NCBI GenBank assembly: GCA_963663495.1 | Contig: OY760427.1 | Span: forward strand, 2,356,001 to 2,420,000 | DNA from: G963663495 sp963663495 | GTDB taxonomy: Bacteria > Bacteroidota > Rhodothermia > Rhodothermales > Bin80 | Direction of reading: 5' to 3' | DNA length: 64,000 nucleotides | Shown here: in pieces, positions 43,584 to 52,725 of the stretch | Layout of the letters: every line of letters begins with the position of its first letter | Numbering within the stretch: position 1 is the stretch's first letter | Notes under the pieces: generated by a model | The model's input: only the letters and a program-made list of their open reading frames with translations | Told to the model about the DNA's origin: nothing | The model's database searches: none | Made by a program: the position numbers and the translations under genes

Positions 43584-45934
43584 CCTAACTTCGCCATTTC
43601 GTAGTGCTACTAACCTACGGAATTCTCCCGTGGCCATATTTGGACCGTTTTTTTCAGGAGCAATGGATGGTGAGATTTACCGGATCGGTTGAAGTTGGTT
43701 TAGGGTGGTCTGAATCCCTGATTACCTGGTGTTTTGCCGCCTGTTTCGCTGCGATCTATCTCGGATCGTTTCCATCGGACGTAGCTCTGGTGGCTCCATC
43801 TGGAGTACGCTATCTCAACCGTTGTGAAGGGACCATACGTCATGAGTCTGGAGGCTGCTGGCTCACCGGTGCACTCGCTTCCTCCACATGCTCGGTCACG
43901 GTGCGGGTCGCATCCGGATCATACATGTATCCCAGTACCGCAAAGAACTGTACCATACTCGGAGGCAGATCCTGATCCACCTCCGTGATCAGGTACCGAT
44001 ATTGGTTCTTAACCATCTTGGTCGTAATCCGACGAATCCTGTTCAACTTGTCTCGGATCGTCGCCCAACTATCATGAATCCCGTGTTCCTTGAGTCTGGT
44101 GCGAACCAGATGGGCAGCATGATAAGCCAGTACCGTGATGAACAGATGTCCTTCAATGCGGTCATCTCTGCTGTGGTAGATGGGCCGTAGACCGAGGTCC
44201 GATTTCATGACTCTGAATGTGCGCTCAATCTCTGTAAGTCGCCAGTAGGTTCGTGCAACCTTTTCCACCGACCATCCGGTATGACTGGTCCGAAGCACAT
44301 ACCCTCCGCTGGCCTGGGTGCGACGCGCATGCGAAGCACGCCGGGCCACCGTAACGGATTCTGCATGCTTGGTGCCCTCCTTTTTGCTGACCTCTACCTC
44401 ATACAGGTGTGAGACCTTCTTGTACTTTTCCTTCAGACGACCAACCTTTATCGTGACCTTTTCATAGTTCTTCAAGTACCCGGGTTTCGAGAGTCCCTCA
44501 TGTAGTGTAGTGAGCGCCTTCACAAACTTCTTGCATTGGGTTTCAAGGATCTGATCCTCCTTCGCCTGCTTAGCCTCACTGTGCACAAACACGCGCAGTT
44601 CCGCATTATCTTCAACGTCTTTTTCGTCTTCAACATCTTCAACATCTTTTTCCTCTTTGGTGATCTTCCAGGCTTTGATCTTGACTCCCCCTGCGGTCGT
44701 AAACTGTTGATCCGGCTTGTTTTCGGGGACTGGAGGGGCTTTGGAACGCTCCACGGTGATCCAGTTCAGTCCCTGTTCTTTCAGGTACTGCAGATTCTGC
44801 TCCGTCGCAATGCCGGAGTCCATAATCACTGTGGGCGTAGCGCCGTTTAGTTTCTCAATCGCCTCTTTGAGCGTTGCCGGTTCCCCTGCATTGCCCGGCA
44901 GGATCTGCACATTGCGGGGGAACCCCGAACCATCCAGGGTGAGCGCCAGCGTAACCAACGGACAATCACTGCGCTTTTCCTTGCTGCGCCCATGCGACAA
45001 CAACTTCCCTTTCTTCTTGCCGTGGTAATAGGTATTGGTTAAATCATAAAAGACGATCGTTTCTTCAAACTGCAATACCGCTTTGGTAATGCCAAAGAGT
45101 TTCTCCAGGATCTGATCCATATGCTTATGGATCAGATCAGTGCAACGATAGAGGGTGTTGAGACTCGGGGGTTCCAAATCCAGAAGCTGCAGAACACTGG
45201 AGGTTCTACACAGCCATTTATGCGTTTCTCGTTCACTGCCCGGGTGGAGCATACGTCCGACGATCAGCGCACAGCAGAGCTTGACGTGTTTCTCGCAGAA
45301 GTTGAGCGAACGTAGCAGTACAGCCAGTCCGAGCTGTTCCAATGTCTGAAGGATCAGTCGTTCTCCGCCGACGGTCCGGGAATCGGGATGGGTTGTTTTC
45401 TCTGGATCAATGAGGTGTTGCTGATGGGATGTGCGATGGATTTCGTAGCCCTTGCTTTCGAGATGTGCAACGATGTCGTCGACCGCATTGAGAAAGGCTT
45501 CATCATTCTGGAAAGGGAGGATAGCTTTCCCTTTGAGTCGGGCAGTAACACAGTGGGTCAGCTCCCCCCACAGACTGCGGGGGATGTTGAAGTTCGGGCC
45601 GAGATTAAGGAGGGTACGGTGTTTGGAGGTACCGTCTTTGCGATAGGATTCGATGAGGGCAAAGCTGTTGTATTTCTTACCGTCTTTACGTTTGTAGGGT
45701 CGGTTTCGGATAAACATGATCGGAGTGTGGAATTGGTACGGGGTAAGGTACCGGGGTGGTTGGGGGGAGGTTCCCGTACACACCTCTATAGCACTACATT
45801 ACCTTTTCCGAAAAAGTCGGCTAAAAAAGGTCGAAAAACGCCGAATTTAGCCGAAATAGCCCTATTAGGAGGGAAAAACGAGAGAATTGGAGACGGAACT
45901 CAGCGTTTTCCCCTGACCGGATGGCGAAGTTAGG
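43584..45934 (-). mobile_element. IS1634-family element a (2351 bp), complete
   Basis: Ends are CCTAACTTCGCCAT and its inverse, 14 bp. A 4-bp duplication TCAA flanks it (43580-43583 and 45935-45938). It is inserted in TnpB copy 3. Both noncoding ends (43584-43839 and 45718-45934) hold no gene. Confidence 0.93.
43840..45717 (-). CDS. IS1634-family transposase
   Basis: A 625-residue DDE transposase starting at MFIRNRPYKRKDGKKY; 22 codons upstream are open in frame but lie in the element leader. Motifs: VFYDLTNTYYHGKKKGK (first Asp), SKEKRSDCPLVTLAL with the family-typical block, VIMDSGIATEQN (second Asp) and LTEIERTFRVMKSDL (Glu). A low-complexity acidic/basic linker (EEKDVEDVEDEKDVEDN) sits near residue 375, and its length varies between the copies. 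It is complete and probably functional. Confidence 0.92.
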   Translation of the reverse strand: MFIRNRPYKRKDGKKYNSFALIESYRKDGTSKHRTLLNLGPNFNIPRSLWGELTHCVTARLKGKAILPFQNDEAFLNAVDDIVAHLESKGYEIHRTSHQQHLIDPEKTTHPDSRTVGGERLILQTLEQLGLAVLLRSLNFCEKHVKLCCALIVGRMLHPGSERETHKWLCRTSSVLQLLDLEPPSLNTLYRCTDLIHKHMDQILEKLFGITKAVLQFEETIVFYDLTNTYYHGKKKGKLLSHGRSKEKRSDCPLVTLALTLDGSGFPRNVQILPGNAGEPATLKEAIEKLNGATPTVIMDSGIATEQNLQYLKEQGLNWITVERSKAPPVPENKPDQQFTTAGGVKIKAWKITKEEKDVEDVEDEKDVEDNAELRVFVHSEAKQAKEDQILETQCKKFVKALTTLHEGLSKPGYLKNYEKVTIKVGRLKEKYKKVSHLYEVEVSKKEGTKHAESVTVARRASHARRTQASGGYVLRTSHTGWSVEKVARTYWRLTEIERTFRVMKSDLGLRPIYHSRDDRIEGHLFITVLAYHAAHLVRTRLKEHGIHDSWATIRDKLNRIRRITTKMVKNQYRYLITEVDQDLPPSMVQFFAVLGYMYDPDATRTVTEHVEEASAPVSQQPPDS

Positions 45935-45938
45935 TCAA

Positions 45939-46593
45939 GACGCTTCGTATCCGGTTGTCTGATAATGCTTGTATCGCCCTCTGTGGAGACCATAGCGACC
46001 TGCCCGCAATTACGGTCAATGCCTACAGCACCGCCAGTATCCTCTATTACAGGTGCCTCCATCTTGTAGCAGATGACAGCATACCCTTTGCCGGCGTTCT
46101 TCTTTACCGTGGCTTTGACGGGTATACCATCAGGGTACGGGTTGCCTCCCCGCCTGCGGAGCGCCATATATCCCACTTTCGGGATATACAGCTTGCCATC
46201 CCGAACCCTTACGTTATCCGGGATCGTGAACGAAGGCGTACTACCACGTCTGGAATGGAATCTCGGTCTTCTCTTACCTTCCTTGAAGAATGCCTTCCAT
46301 GCATCCGCCTGATATTTCAATGTGTATCTAACGACACCAAAGGAGTATTCAGGTAGCCACTCGACCGTACGGCGCAGTGCCGTGAACCGCTTCCCCAGCG
46401 AGAAGAAGCTTACCGAGGGCGGCTTCTCTCCAGCCTCTTTCGCTTTCTTGTAGGCCTCGCTCTGCTCTGCGAGGATGGCATTCCACACAAACCTACACGC
46501 ACCCGCTAATCCAGCAAGTTGCTTGGCGTTACTTCGACTTCCGGGCAACAGCCTGTATGTGATATTGCGGTATGCACTAACCGTTTCGGGCAT
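45939..46593 (-). pseudogene. tnpB: TnpB gene copy 3, N-terminal part
   Basis: Encodes the first 218 codons of TnpB, including the first RuvC aspartate (VGIDRNCGQVAM), up to TKRLD. The frame then runs into IS1634-a and stops soon after. The C-terminal half is at 42988-43583. Confidence 0.92.
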
Positions 46594-46751
46594 GGCACTG
46601 TGCTATATAACTCTCTAATATATGATAATTATATTCCATGCGTACCCACGTGTTGCGTTATTTGAAATAATTGCAGTTTTTCGTGAAAAGCGGGAGCCGA
46701 TTATGAAAAACTGGCAAAAGCCATCCTGTCTGCACCACCAAAGCACAATAA

Positions 46752-48684
46752 CCTAACTTCGCCATCCGGTCAGGGGAAAACGCTGAGTTCCGTCTCCAAT
46801 TCACTCGTTTTTCCCTCCTAATAGGGCTATTTCGGCTAAATTCGGCGTTTTTCGACCTTTTTTAGCCGACTTTTTCGAAAAAGGCAATGTAGTGTTATAG
46901 TGGTGTGGACGGGAACCTCCCCCCAACACCCCGGTACCTTACCCCGTACCAATTCCACACTCCGATCATGTTTATCCGAAACCGACCCCACAAACGTAAA
47001 GACGGTAAGAAATGCAACAGCTTTGCCCTCATCGAATCCTATCGCAAAGACGGTACCTCCAAACACCGCACCCTCCTTAATCTCGGCCCGAACTTCAACA
47101 TCCCCCGCAGTCTGTGGGGGGAGCTGACCCATTGCGTTACTGCCCGACTCAAAGGGAAAGCTATCCTCCCTTTCCAGAATGATGAAGCCTTTCTCAAAGC
47201 GGTCGACGACATCGTTGCACATCTCGAAAGCAAGGGCTACGACATCCATCGCACTTCCCATCAGCAACACCTCATTGATCCAGAGAAAACAACCCATCCC
47301 GATTCCCAGACCGTCGGCGGAGAACGACTGATCCTTCAGACATTGGAACAGCTCGGACTGGCTGTACTGCTACGTTCGCTCAACTTCTGCGAGAAACACG
47401 TCAAGCTCTGCTGTGCGCTGATCGTCGGACGTATGCTCCACCCGGGCAGTGAACGAGAAACGCATAAATGGCTGTGTAAAACCTCCAGTGTTCTGCAGCT
47501 TCTGGATTTGGAACCCCCGAGTCTCAACACCCTCTATCGTTGCACTGATCTGATCCATAAGCATATGGATCAGATCCTGGATAAACTCTTTGGCATTACC
47601 AAAGCGGTATTGCAGTTTGAAGAAACGATCGTCTTTTATGATTTAACCAATACCTATTACCACGGCAAGAAGAAAGGGAAGTTGTTGTCGCATGGGCGCA
47701 GCAAGGAGAAGCGCAGTGATTGTCCGTTGGTTACGCTGGCGCTCACCCTGGATGGTTCGGGGTTCCCCCGCAATGTGCAGATCCTGCCGGGCAATGCAGG
47801 GGAACCGGCAACGCTCAAAGAGGCGATTGAGAAACTAAACGGTGCTACGCCCACAGTGATTATGGACTCCGGCATTGCGACGGAGCAGAATCTGCAGTAC
47901 CTGAAAGAACAGGGACTGAACTGGATCACCGTGGAGCGTTCCAAAGCCCCTCCAGTCCCCGAAAACAAGCCGGATCAACAGTTTACGACCGCCGGGGGAG
48001 TCAAGATCAAAGCCTGGAAGATCACCAAAAAGGAAAAAGATGTTGAAGATGTTGAAGACGAAAAAGACGTTGAAGATAATTTGGTCGTCTGAAGGAAAAG
48101 TACAAGAAGGTCTCACACCTGTATGAGGTAGAGGTCAGCAAAAAGGAGGGCACCAAGCATGCAGCATCCGTTACGGTGACCCGGCGTGCTTCGCATGCGC
48201 GTCGCACCCAGGCCAGTGGAGGGTATGTGCTTCGGACCAGTCATACCGGATGGTCGGTGGAAACGGTTGCACGAACCTACTGGCGACTTACAGAGATTGA
48301 GCGCACATTCAGAGTCATGAAATCGGACCTCGGTCTACGGCCCATCTACCACAGCAGAGATGACCGCATTGAAGGGCATCTGTTCATCACGGTACTGGCT
48401 TATCATGCTGCCCATCTGGTTCGCACCAGACTCAAGGAACACGGGATTCATGATAGTTGGGCGACGATCCGAGACAGGTTGAACAGGATTCGTCGGATTA
48501 CGACCAAGATGGTTAAGAACCAATATCGGTACCTGATCACGGAGGTGGATCAGGATCTGCCTCCGAGTATGGTACAGTTCTTTGCGGTACTGGGATACGT
48601 GTATGATCCGGATGCGACCCGCACCGTGACCGAGCATGTGGAGGAAGCGAGTGCACCGGTGAGCCAGAAGCCTCCGGACTCATG
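46752..48684 (+). mobile_element. IS1634-family element b, internally deleted and cut at the right end
   Basis: The left end CCTAACTTCGCCAT at 46752 is intact. Homology to copies a and c stops at 48684, 19 bp short of any right-end noncoding sequence and before the right terminus. It abuts a decayed IS256 fragment. Its target duplication is therefore lost. Confidence 0.88.
46968..48684 (+). pseudogene. IS1634-family transposase with internal deletion
   Basis: Starts MFIRNRPHKRKDGKK and matches the complete copies up to KDVEDN near 48078. There about 170 bp, compared with copy c, are missing and the sequence jumps to the part encoding RLKEKYKKVSHLYEVE. This shifts the frame, which ends at 48092. 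The C-terminal part is open again from about 48176 and holds the glutamate motif LTEIERTFRVMKSDL. Both aspartates are in the N-terminal part. The protein cannot be whole. Confidence 0.9.
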
Positions 48685-48708
48685 GGCATGGTGCCAGAGT
48701 TAGTTGGT

Positions 48709-49250
48709 CTATTTTTTCAAGACCGGCTTAGGAGTGGGCCCAAGATACGGTTTCGGCACACATTTTAGCAGGGCTTTTTGGAGCTTCGGAAGGTGTTTTG
48801 CACAGCTAAGCTTGCATAATCGGGGTTCGGTTTCCAGCATAGCCATTGCTACCCATCGGTGACGTTGATCTGAGTTTACCCAACGTCTGATCCGCCGCGT
48901 TCGATTAGCCAGCTGGCCGTTGACATTCTCAATGATGTTGGTGGTTAGCAGACTGCATCCGACCGTATCCGCCACACCCAGCCTGTGCAGTGTCAGCGTC
49001 TCTTCCATGCCCTCTTCCAGGCTACGTGCGGCCGCTTCCTCCCCTTGTTCCTCCACCTCATCCCGAAGGGTCTTAAGCCCCGCTTTCGCGTTGTCGTACG
49101 TATCTTCACGCTACGCCTCCTGCATCTATCCGACGCACCTTGGGCGCATCCTCCTTTTTCGTGAGCTTGCTCACCATATTCTCCCGCTTGTGCCAGGTAC
49201 AACGCTGCACCTGCGTGTAGTCGCCGAAGACATCCTTTGCGGACAGCTTT
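48709..49250 (-). pseudogene. Decayed IS256-type transposase fragment
   Basis: The C-terminal frame 48709-49056 encodes EGMEETLTLHRLGVADTVG, TTNIIENVNGQLANR with the catalytic Glu, and RRWVNSDQRHRWVAMAML. A second frame around 49110-49250 adds AKDVFGDYTQVQRCTWHKRE. So the gene is cut by at least one frameshift and lacks its N-terminus. It is a different IS256 member from the transposase at 32263. Confidence 0.85.
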
Positions 49251-49264
49251 CTACCTCTCCGTAA

Positions 49265-49798
49265 CAAGCGGCATCGAACAAGCCAGATAGGCCCAACATG
49301 AAGTGTCTGCTTTGACAGATTCATGAATACTCCCGCCATTCTGGAGTGAGCATATTGGAGAAACCTTGGAGATGGCAATCCGAGCTCGCTTGAAAATTAC
49401 GACTCGTGCATGGTTCAGCGCGAGTTGGCAGACAGCAAGGCGAAAGCCACTGTTTCTTCAGTTATGGGAAGTTAGCTCGCGCGGGACGGCTCTAATGCAA
49501 CTGCTTACAGAACGCTGCGGAATTCCATGGCCCAGTGGTGGGTGGGCGAAGCGGGAGACTCACACCAAGGTTAGCACCTGCCAACAAAGCCGCGCTGCCG
49601 CATCACTCGACCACAGGGACAAGCGATTCCAATTCGATTCAACAATGACAGAAAGCCCGATCTGCACGCGAGGTCCTCTTCACTATCCTGCACGACCATC
49701 CTATACCTTCGTTGATTGAGCCGCTTCCTTCCCGGCGCTATTGGTGGTTTAGCCTTAAGTAGCCAGCACGAAGATACGAGTCATCCCAAGTACACTAC
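49265..49798. other. 534-bp stretch without a recognised gene
   Basis: Frames here (for example plus strand from 49366) have no family resemblance and unlikely composition. The stretch lies downstream of the helix-hairpin-helix nuclease gene and beside the IS256 fragment, and is probably eroded sequence. Confidence 0.35.
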
Positions 49799-51862
49799 TT
49801 ACCGGGGCTCACCGATAGTTTCACAAAAGCCCGCGGACCGTAAATTTTCCAATAGTTTCGGTCCGAACCCCCTCACGATCGTGACCTCGGACAAGGATTT
49901 GAATGGACCATTTTCGCGGATATGATCCTGAAGCCGATCCAGCTTTTGCGTGCTCAAACCGTCAATACTCAGAAGTCTCCCGGCTTCAGCCGAGTTTATG
50001 TCCGAACATCGCGCAGGCTCCGTCGGAGGGGAAGCGTCTTCCTCTGGAAGAGTAGACGGCACTGGCACCTCAGTATCCGAAAGACACCGGGTCAGAATTT
50101 CTGCTACCACACGGCTTTCATTGGCATCCAATGTAAGCTGCCACGCCGCCTTATAGTCGATCCAGTCTTTGACATACTTACAGTGGTAGGCTTCGTTTGG
50201 GGGGAGCCAATCCGCGGGATCGCGATCTCCTTTTGACCGGTTTGTACTAGCAGAAACGGCGATCAGTGCTCCAGATTGTTGAAGGTTGTTGGCGAATACA
50301 TGGCGGCGTGTACTATCCCATGCCGCTGCGCCACTTCGATGTACTTCCGCCAGAGGTATGAAGTGGTCAACGTCCAATTTGCTTGGATCGGTAATCACTA
50401 TTCCCGTGTATGGGTCCAGCCACTCACCGGCGATCACCCTGCATCCTTCATCATCCATGCTTACCTCGACGAGGCTTTCCGCGATCAACACTTCCGTTCT
50501 TGTGTTTTGGCAATCCCCATCTTCATCTCCCCAGCCTCCATATAAGCGTCGATCGTAGGGTAAGGTCAGACTATCTGGAATGCTACCGGAGAAAGGAGGG
50601 GAGAGGCCTGCTGTCACCACTTCGTCCACTGATCCACCGACACAGAAGCTCGCCTTCCTGAAGTTATCCAACGTGGTGGGGCCAATACCTTGGACCTCGC
50701 TAAGTACATCCATGGACGAGAATGCTCCGACCGAGTCATGGTATGCCATTATGGCTTTGATCTTAGGGGGTCCCACACCGCTCACACGCTCAAGAGCAGC
50801 TGCGTCCGCCGTGTTTATGTCCACGCAGCCGTTGCCCGAGGCCAGAGAAGCGGTACCGACAGCTTGGGGCAGATCGTAGCCCGAGTTGTCAATTGCAGCG
50901 GTCGAGCCCGCATCGCAAAAGCTAGCTCTACGGAAGTTCTCTACGGTCGAAGGGCCAATCCCCCGTACGCTGGTAAGCTCATCCAGCGACCCAAACGGCC
51001 CGAACTGTTCGCGGAATGCAATTACAGCCTGCGCCTTTGCAGATCCGATGCCTGAAACGATTTGCAGTTGATCAACCCCAGCCGTGTTAATATCAATGCA
51101 CTCGGGCTCGCTATCTACGGTCGTTGCTTCGGAATCATCGGTACCAACAGGTTCGGCAGCAACCTCATGTGCCTCACCCGAGACGCAAAAACCTGCCGCA
51201 CGGAAGTTCTCTATAGTCGCAGGTCCAATGCCTCGGACACTTGCAAGCTCGTCCAAGGAGCCAAATGGACCGTGCTGCTCTCGGAACGTGATAATATCTC
51301 TGGCCTTGGCGGCTCCGATACCTCTGACCCTTTGCAAGGCCTCCGCAGTCGCGGCATTGATATCTTCGCAGTCACTGAGGGATTTTGATGCCATTGACCC
51401 TCCGGCATGCAAGGGAGGAATATACCTTGCAATAGCTGTCCGAACACGATCATTTGCATGCTGAAAGTCGGTTAACACCATGCTGATGGCTTCGATGTCG
51501 GTCCCGAGCCCTGATTCTTGGCACGAATAATCGGTTTCAGTCTGGCTAGGGTCCTGAAAAGATGTAGGTTGGCTAAGCAGGCCATATGGAAGGTCAGGTG
51601 GAAAAATCCAATGAATGCCGGCTTGGCAATCATCCATGGAACCGGTTGTGCTTACTGCGGAAGGTGTGCTGTGTTGGAAAGCTCTTGGATTGCCCGCCAC
51701 CACGAGAGGGATGTCAGACGTGAGGGTGGATTTGAGGACATCCATCGGCATTCCCCCGGGAGCAATTCTTATTGCTCCCATGATGGATCCAGATGTGTAC
51801 AGCGCGAGCACACTCAATAATGAGCCAGCCAGACCGCTGCGGAACAAAAAAGTGATGGTCAT
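49799..51862 (-). CDS. Secreted protein with four ComEA-type HhH units and an HNH (DUF1524-type) nuclease domain
   Basis: 687 residues from ATG 51862 (positions below count from a TTG four codons upstream). A hydrophobic N-terminus (FLFRSGLAGSLLSVLALY) indicates export. Three ComEA-like helix-hairpin-helix units follow at about 169-230, 259-320 and 350-411, each with DINxA, GIGxxKA, FGSLDEL and GIGPxTxxNFR patterns. The HNH domain is at about 441-600: YGGWGDEDGDCQNTRTEVLI, EWLDPYTG, the catalytic DVDHFIPLAEVHRSGAAAW, FANN and NRSKGDRDPADWLPP. A fourth unit (DINSAEAGRLLSIDG, GFGPKLLENLR) follows at 623-684. It should bind and cut DNA outside the cytoplasm, for nutrition, competence or competitor DNA. 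Only the parts are known; the combination is inferred. Confidence 0.86.
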   Translation of the reverse strand: MTITFLFRSGLAGSLLSVLALYTSGSIMGAIRIAPGGMPMDVLKSTLTSDIPLVVAGNPRAFQHSTPSAVSTTGSMDDCQAGIHWIFPPDLPYGLLSQPTSFQDPSQTETDYSCQESGLGTDIEAISMVLTDFQHANDRVRTAIARYIPPLHAGGSMASKSLSDCEDINAATAEALQRVRGIGAAKARDIITFREQHGPFGSLDELASVRGIGPATIENFRAAGFCVSGEAHEVAAEPVGTDDSEATTVDSEPECIDINTAGVDQLQIVSGIGSAKAQAVIAFREQFGPFGSLDELTSVRGIGPSTVENFRRASFCDAGSTAAIDNSGYDLPQAVGTASLASGNGCVDINTADAAALERVSGVGPPKIKAIMAYHDSVGAFSSMDVLSEVQGIGPTTLDNFRKASFCVGGSVDEVVTAGLSPPFSGSIPDSLTLPYDRRLYGGWGDEDGDCQNTRTEVLIAESLVEVSMDDEGCRVIAGEWLDPYTGIVITDPSKLDVDHFIPLAEVHRSGAAAWDSTRRHVFANNLQQSGALIAVSASTNRSKGDRDPADWLPPNEAYHCKYVKDWIDYKAAWQLTLDANESRVVAEILTRCLSDTEVPVPSTLPEEDASPPTEPARCSDINSAEAGRLLSIDGLSTQKLDRLQDHIRENGPFKSLSEVTIVRGFGPKLLENLRSAGFCETIGEPR

Positions 51863-51942
51863 GATGGGGATCAAAGTTAAGTGGATTCTGAATCACGTAT
51901 GCAAACAGTTCTTTAGCGTGCTTCAATGGTCTACCGGAAAGT

Positions 51943-52203
51943 ATGGGTTATGCCCTTTATCTGGAGGCTCCGTCCGACAAAACAAATGCAATTGCTCCAC
52001 TTGCGATTCTCGTGGACTTGCCTCCTCAATTCCATGATCTTGATCGTTTCTCAACTACTTTGCTCAATTTGTTTGATCGTTGCAGAACTCAGCCTTCACT
52101 GCTCCGTGCGGGAAGTTGTCAACCGCCAATGGATCTACTCGCAGGAGTTCATCTCCGGCCTCAAATGTTGCGCGGATGCAAAACCCCAGTAAGAGTTACG
52201 TTA
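51943..52203 (+). pseudogene. Possible short gene truncated by a TnpB-element left end
   Basis: From ATG 51943 the frame reads YALYLEAPSDKTNAIAPLAI then LVDLPPQFHDLDRFSTTLL, a credible but unrecognised protein of about 85 residues. It runs directly into the TnpB-element end at 52204. If real, the 3' end is lost. Confidence is low because no family match is apparent. Confidence 0.25.
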
Positions 52204-52408
52204 GGGAGTTACATGGCTGGGTGCCAGGCGTTTTCGCAGGAGTTAGTTTTTTGTGCTTTGGTGGTGTGGACATGATGGCTTTCGCCAGTTCTTCCAATGT
52301 GGTAGGGATGGATTGTTGGATATTGAGAATGTCGTTTGTTACGGGGCGGCCGAGGCGTTTCGTTTCCTGAATCTTGTTACCGGGCTTCGGGGATTTATCT
52401 ATGCGCAT
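52196..52408 (-). CDS. Small protein of unknown function ending in a TnpB-element left end
   Basis: From ATG 52408: MRIDKSPKPGNKIQ, then RPVTNDILNIQQSIPTTLEE and LAKAIMSTPPKHKK. The last 15 or so codons are the same sequence that forms the left end of the TnpB elements, where it reads YEKLAKAILSAPPKHKK followed by a stop. Here a one-base difference removes that stop, and the frame extends 16 codons. It looks like a member of a family of short proteins with this C-terminus. No function is assigned. Confidence 0.35.
   Translation of the reverse strand: MRIDKSPKPGNKIQETKRLGRPVTNDILNIQQSIPTTLEELAKAIMSTPPKHKKLTPAKTPGTQPCNSLT
52204..52300 (+). mobile_element. Left-end remnant of a TnpB element
   Basis: GGGAGTTACATGGC and the next 80 bp match the left end of copies 1 and 2 (20019, 28559). 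No TnpB gene follows. From 52301 to 52642 short frames are seen (for example MADICLEHVGG from 52467), but none is convincing. Confidence 0.75.
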
Positions 52409-52725
52409 GGCGTTATAGGCTATAGAGTAGCACTAATCCATTGGGGCAGAATACCGAAATGATTTCATGGCGGACATCTGCTTAGAGCATGTAGGAGGCT
52501 GCATACATTGCTATCCAGTTTTCACGACAGTCGATCAATTTCAGGACCGATTCCTTGGCTTGTATCGGGACGCTCTTGACAATGCGGAAGTACTGGGCGG
52601 ACCCCGGTACGGGCCACGAAGCGCACCGGACGAACCCATGAGCCTCCCTTATTCATAAGGGAGTTAAGTGGCGGGGAATCGTCGTTTAATATTATGGCGT
52701 AATATGTTGACTATACACGGTTTGA

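Larger units (their letters stand above)
42983..46751 (-). mobile_element. TnpB-only element, copy 3, split by IS1634-a and cut at its left end
   Basis: The 3' end is intact (GGGAATTATATACGTG at 42983). The element is interrupted by IS1634-a at 43584-45934 and its left end stops at 46751, where IS1634-b begins. The left-end noncoding part is 46594-46751. The 153 bp between the solute-binding gene and this element hold no gene. Confidence 0.9.

Noticed and set aside
45388..45933. Plus-strand 181-codon frame (also opposite the other IS1634 copies)
   Set aside because: It is antisense to the N-terminus of the IS1634 transposase and spans the element's noncoding end.
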